DNA from: Betaproteobacteria bacterium
GTDB taxonomy: Bacteria > Pseudomonadota > Gammaproteobacteria > Burkholderiales > SG8-41
NCBI GenBank assembly: GCA_025353085.1
Contig: JANXRI010000029.1
Location: 1 to 7,229, forward strand
Reading direction: 5' to 3'
DNA: 7,229 nucleotides
Part shown: positions 5,747 through 7,229 of the stretch, piece by piece
How positions within the stretch are numbered: the first letter of the stretch is position 1
How the letters are laid out: each line of letters opens with the position of its first letter
The notes under the pieces: generated by a model
Told to the model about the DNA's origin: nothing
The model's input: the letters and a program-made list of their open reading frames with translations, nothing else
The model's database searches: none
Made by a program: the position numbers and the translations under genes

Positions 5747-5775
5747 TTGACCACGCCGGCTGCCAGCCGGATACT
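5747..5775 (+). promoter_or_regulatory. Possible promoter of the Bug-family gene with a hairpin in its spacer
   Basis: TTGACC (5747-5752), 17 bases and GATACT (5770-5775) match the sigma70 boxes at five and four of six positions, with ideal spacing, 29 bases before the ATG at 5804. The spacer contains CCGGCT (5756-5761) and AGCCGG (5765-5770), a 6-base-pair inverted repeat with a 3-base loop. The stem could also end transcription of the GNAT gene, but no T tract follows, so it would be a poor Rho-independent terminator. Confidence 0.4.
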
Positions 5776-5792
5776 GTAGTTAATTCAGCAAC

Positions 5793-5800
5793 GAGGGGGA
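5793..5800 (+). promoter_or_regulatory. Ribosome binding site of the Bug-family gene
   Basis: GAGGGGGA lies three bases before the ATG at 5804, with the core GAGG about seven bases away. It is a strong, purine-rich site that supports this start, as does the signal peptide that begins there. Confidence 0.6.
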
Positions 5801-5803
5801 GCA

Positions 5804-6778
5804 ATGCGGGTTTCCACGCGCGTTTTGACGGCATCGTCCGTCATATTTTTATGTCTCATTTCGCAGGCAGTTTCAGCTCAGCAATATCCCGTTAAACCTG
5901 TGCGCATCGTCGTGCCGTTCGGCGCCGGCGGTCCCGCGGATATTTACGCGCGCTATCTCGCCCAACGCATGCAGGAGCCGCTTGGCCATTCGTTTGTCGT
6001 CGATGACCGGCCTGGCGCAGGCTCTATCATCGGCACCGATCTCGTCGCGAAGTCGCCGCCCGACGGTTATACGCTGCTGCTGATGTCGAATACGCACACG
6101 GTCAACGAGTCGCTCGTACCGAAGAAACCGTTTACGCTGATGAAAGACTTTGTGCCGATCGCGCCGATCAACTACTCCGATCTCGTGCTCGTTGTGCATC
6201 CGTCGCTGCCGGCCAAGTCGATCAAGGAGCTCATCGCGCTCGCTAAGGCAAAACCCAATGGCTTTAACTATGCGTCGTCCGGAACTGGCACGCCGTATCA
6301 CATGGCCGGCGAGTTATTCAAGGCGATGGCGGGTGTCCAGTTTGTGCACATTCCGCACAAAGGCAGTGGCGAAGCACGCACGAGTGTCATGAGCGGCCAG
6401 GTGGAAGTGATGCTTGATGCGATCACCACCATGTCGCCGATGGTCAAAGCAAATCGCGTGCGCGCGCTCGGCACGACGGGTCTCAAGCGCTCGCCCGTAT
6501 TGCCGGATATCCCAACGATCTCGGAGGCGGGAGTAAAAGGCTATGAGGCGACGATCTGGCTCGGCATCATGGCGCCGACCGGCACGCCGAAACCGATCGT
6601 TGACCGGCTCAATGCGGAAATCGTCAAAATCGTCGCCCGTCCCGACGTCAAAAAAGTGTGGAACGAACAGGGCGCGGAGCCAATGTCGATGACGCCCGCC
6701 GAGTTCGAAAAATATCTGAACGCCGACATCGCCAAGTGGGCGAACGTCGTAAAAATTGCAGGCATAAAGGCTGAATAA
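5804..6778 (+). CDS. Bug-family (TctC-like) periplasmic solute-binding protein
   Basis: A 324-residue extracytoplasmic binding protein of the Bug/TctC family, which captures carboxylated solutes for tripartite tricarboxylate transporters (TctA/TctB), or in many betaproteobacteria acts without an adjacent membrane component. Residues 1-25 are a Sec signal peptide (MRVSTR, a hydrophobic core, then AVSA) with likely cleavage before Q26. The mature start QQYPVKPVRIVVPFGAGGPAD (26-46) is the family hallmark, with the glycine-rich ligand loop. It is followed by DRPGAGSIIGTDLVAKSPPDGYTLLLMS (68-95), FNYASSGTGTPYHMAGELF (about 154-172) and HIPHKGSGEA (182-191). LPDIPTISEAG and IMAPTGTPKPIVDRLN further on are also typical. 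The length is normal for the family. No tctA or tctB is in view. The ligand is unknown; the hydrolase gene 77 bases downstream suggests an organic acid from a catabolic pathway. Confidence 0.95.
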   Translation: MRVSTRVLTASSVIFLCLISQAVSAQQYPVKPVRIVVPFGAGGPADIYARYLAQRMQEPLGHSFVVDDRPGAGSIIGTDLVAKSPPDGYTLLLMSNTHTVNESLVPKKPFTLMKDFVPIAPINYSDLVLVVHPSLPAKSIKELIALAKAKPNGFNYASSGTGTPYHMAGELFKAMAGVQFVHIPHKGSGEARTSVMSGQVEVMLDAITTMSPMVKANRVRALGTTGLKRSPVLPDIPTISEAGVKGYEATIWLGIMAPTGTPKPIVDRLNAEIVKIVARPDVKKVWNEQGAEPMSMTPAEFEKYLNADIAKWANVVKIAGIKAE

Positions 6779-6789
6779 GATCGAGGAGC

Positions 6790-6845
6790 GAGGATTGAGG
6801 TGAAGCAGGATTGAGGGGTAAGCGATTTTTCTCAATCCTCAATCC
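6790..6845. repeat. GGATTGAGG direct and inverted repeats between binding protein and hydrolase
   Basis: GGATTGAGG occurs at 6792-6800 and 6808-6816 on the plus strand. Its complement appears as CTCAATCC (6831-6838) and CCTCAATCC (6837-6845), the two overlapping. The longest perfect pairing is GAGGATTGAG (6790-6799) with CTCAATCCTC (6831-6840), 10 base pairs. An alternative pairs 6808-6815 with 6831-6838 over a 15-base loop that contains TTTTT. The block fills most of the gap between the Bug-family stop and the hydrolase start and could form mutually exclusive hairpins. It could be a REP-like element, an attenuator or an mRNA-stability structure. Confidence 0.7.
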
Positions 6846-6855
6846 CGGAACAATT

Positions 6856-7229
6856 ATGCGACTAGTTACTTTTTCCGATTCTAAAAGCATGCGCATCGGT
6901 GTCCACGATGCAGCGTCCAATACGATCGTCGATCTCGCCGCTGTGTCGCGCCTGCCCACGGACATGACAAGTTTCGTCGCGCTCGGCAAGAATGGTCTCA
7001 AACGCGCACGCGCGGCGCTCAAAAGCGGCGAAGGACGGCTGGCCTTCGATAGCGTTAAATTGCATGCGCCGATTCCGCGGCCGGCGAAAAATATTCTGTG
7101 CGTCGGCAAAAATTATTACGATCATGCGAAGGAATTCCACGCTAGCGGCTTCGACGCGAGTGCCGGTAAAGATGCGATTCCGGAATTGCCGATCATGTTC
7201 ACGAAGTGGCCCAACTCGGTGATCGCTCA
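6856..7229 (+). CDS. Fumarylacetoacetate hydrolase (FAH) family protein, 5' part
   Basis: The first 124 codons of a FAH-superfamily enzyme, cut by the right edge. These cytoplasmic, divalent-metal-dependent enzymes hydrolyse or decarboxylate beta-diketo or 2-oxo acids, or act as hydratases/isomerases, in aromatic and sugar-acid catabolism. Residues 1-70 form the variable N-terminal region (MRLVTFSDSKSMRIGVHD, then NTIVDLAAV). The catalytic core begins at APIPRPAKNILCVGKNYYDHAKEF (71-94), where H90 in NYYDHAKE is the expected catalytic histidine. LPIMFTKWPNSVIA (111-124) follows as in the family. The metal ligands (E-x-E and a later D) lie beyond the window. The start is the ATG at 6856, weakly supported by GGAA five bases upstream. 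The Bug-family gene ends 77 bases before, with a repeat in between, so the two could form one transcription unit. The substrate cannot be told from this part. Confidence 0.93.
   Translation, partial: MRLVTFSDSKSMRIGVHDAASNTIVDLAAVSRLPTDMTSFVALGKNGLKRARAALKSGEGRLAFDSVKLHAPIPRPAKNILCVGKNYYDHAKEFHASGFDASAGKDAIPELPIMFTKWPNSVIA

Noticed and set aside
6301..6835. Minus-strand frames opposite the Bug-family gene
   Set aside because: They are shadows of a gene with a signal peptide and family signature on the plus strand.
1..7229. CRISPR array, transposase, toxin-antitoxin or phage-defence module
   Set aside because: There are no regularly spaced repeats, no transposase or integrase motifs and no recognisable defence domains. 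The GNAT plus small protein was considered as a GNAT-type toxin-antitoxin pair, but the partner is a hydrophobic membrane-type protein, not a DNA-binding RHH/HTH antitoxin.

Overview
The window looks like chromosomal DNA of a betaproteobacterium, most likely of the Burkholderiales type. I infer this from the moderately high GC content, the Bug-family (TctC-like) solute-binding protein placed next to a fumarylacetoacetate-hydrolase-family gene (a common pairing in that group), a DUF6279-type lipoprotein, and GTG starts. This is an inference from gene content, not a database match.

Left block, minus strand, about 4600 down to 1: four genes read leftward. First is an MFS-type carrier related to ATP/ADP translocases (3188-4525, possibly starting at 4603). 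After a 173-base gap comes an aldo/keto reductase with a twin-arginine export signal (2085-3014). It is followed 11 bases later by a DUF6279-like lipoprotein (1150-2073), whose stop overlaps the start of a YbdL-like methionine/aromatic aminotransferase (1-1157). The aminotransferase is complete except that its stop codon probably straddles the left edge. The last three genes are packed like an operon. No shared pathway is evident.

Centre, 4526-4999: a divergent intergenic region that becomes AT-rich towards its right side. It holds a GC-rich hairpin and an eight-codon mini-ORF abutting the carrier start, an NtrC-like dyad, sigma70-like promoter boxes, a degenerate sigma54-like promoter and a strong ribosome binding site. 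These right-hand signals point into an untracked 50-codon gene for a small membrane protein (5000-5152), followed 8 bases later by a GNAT acetyltransferase (5161-5727).

Right block, plus strand: a GC-rich hairpin inside a possible promoter, a complete Bug-family periplasmic binding protein (5804-6778), an intergenic repeat with two direct and two inverted copies of GGATTGAGG, and the 5' part of a fumarylacetoacetate-hydrolase-family enzyme running off the right edge (6856-7229). The binding protein and hydrolase probably serve uptake and breakdown of an organic acid.

No CRISPR array, tRNA, rRNA, transposase or defence system was seen. Most of the window is ordinary metabolism. The points most worth a second look are the control region and small membrane protein at 4816-5152, the GGATTGAGG repeat, and the leader of the carrier gene.
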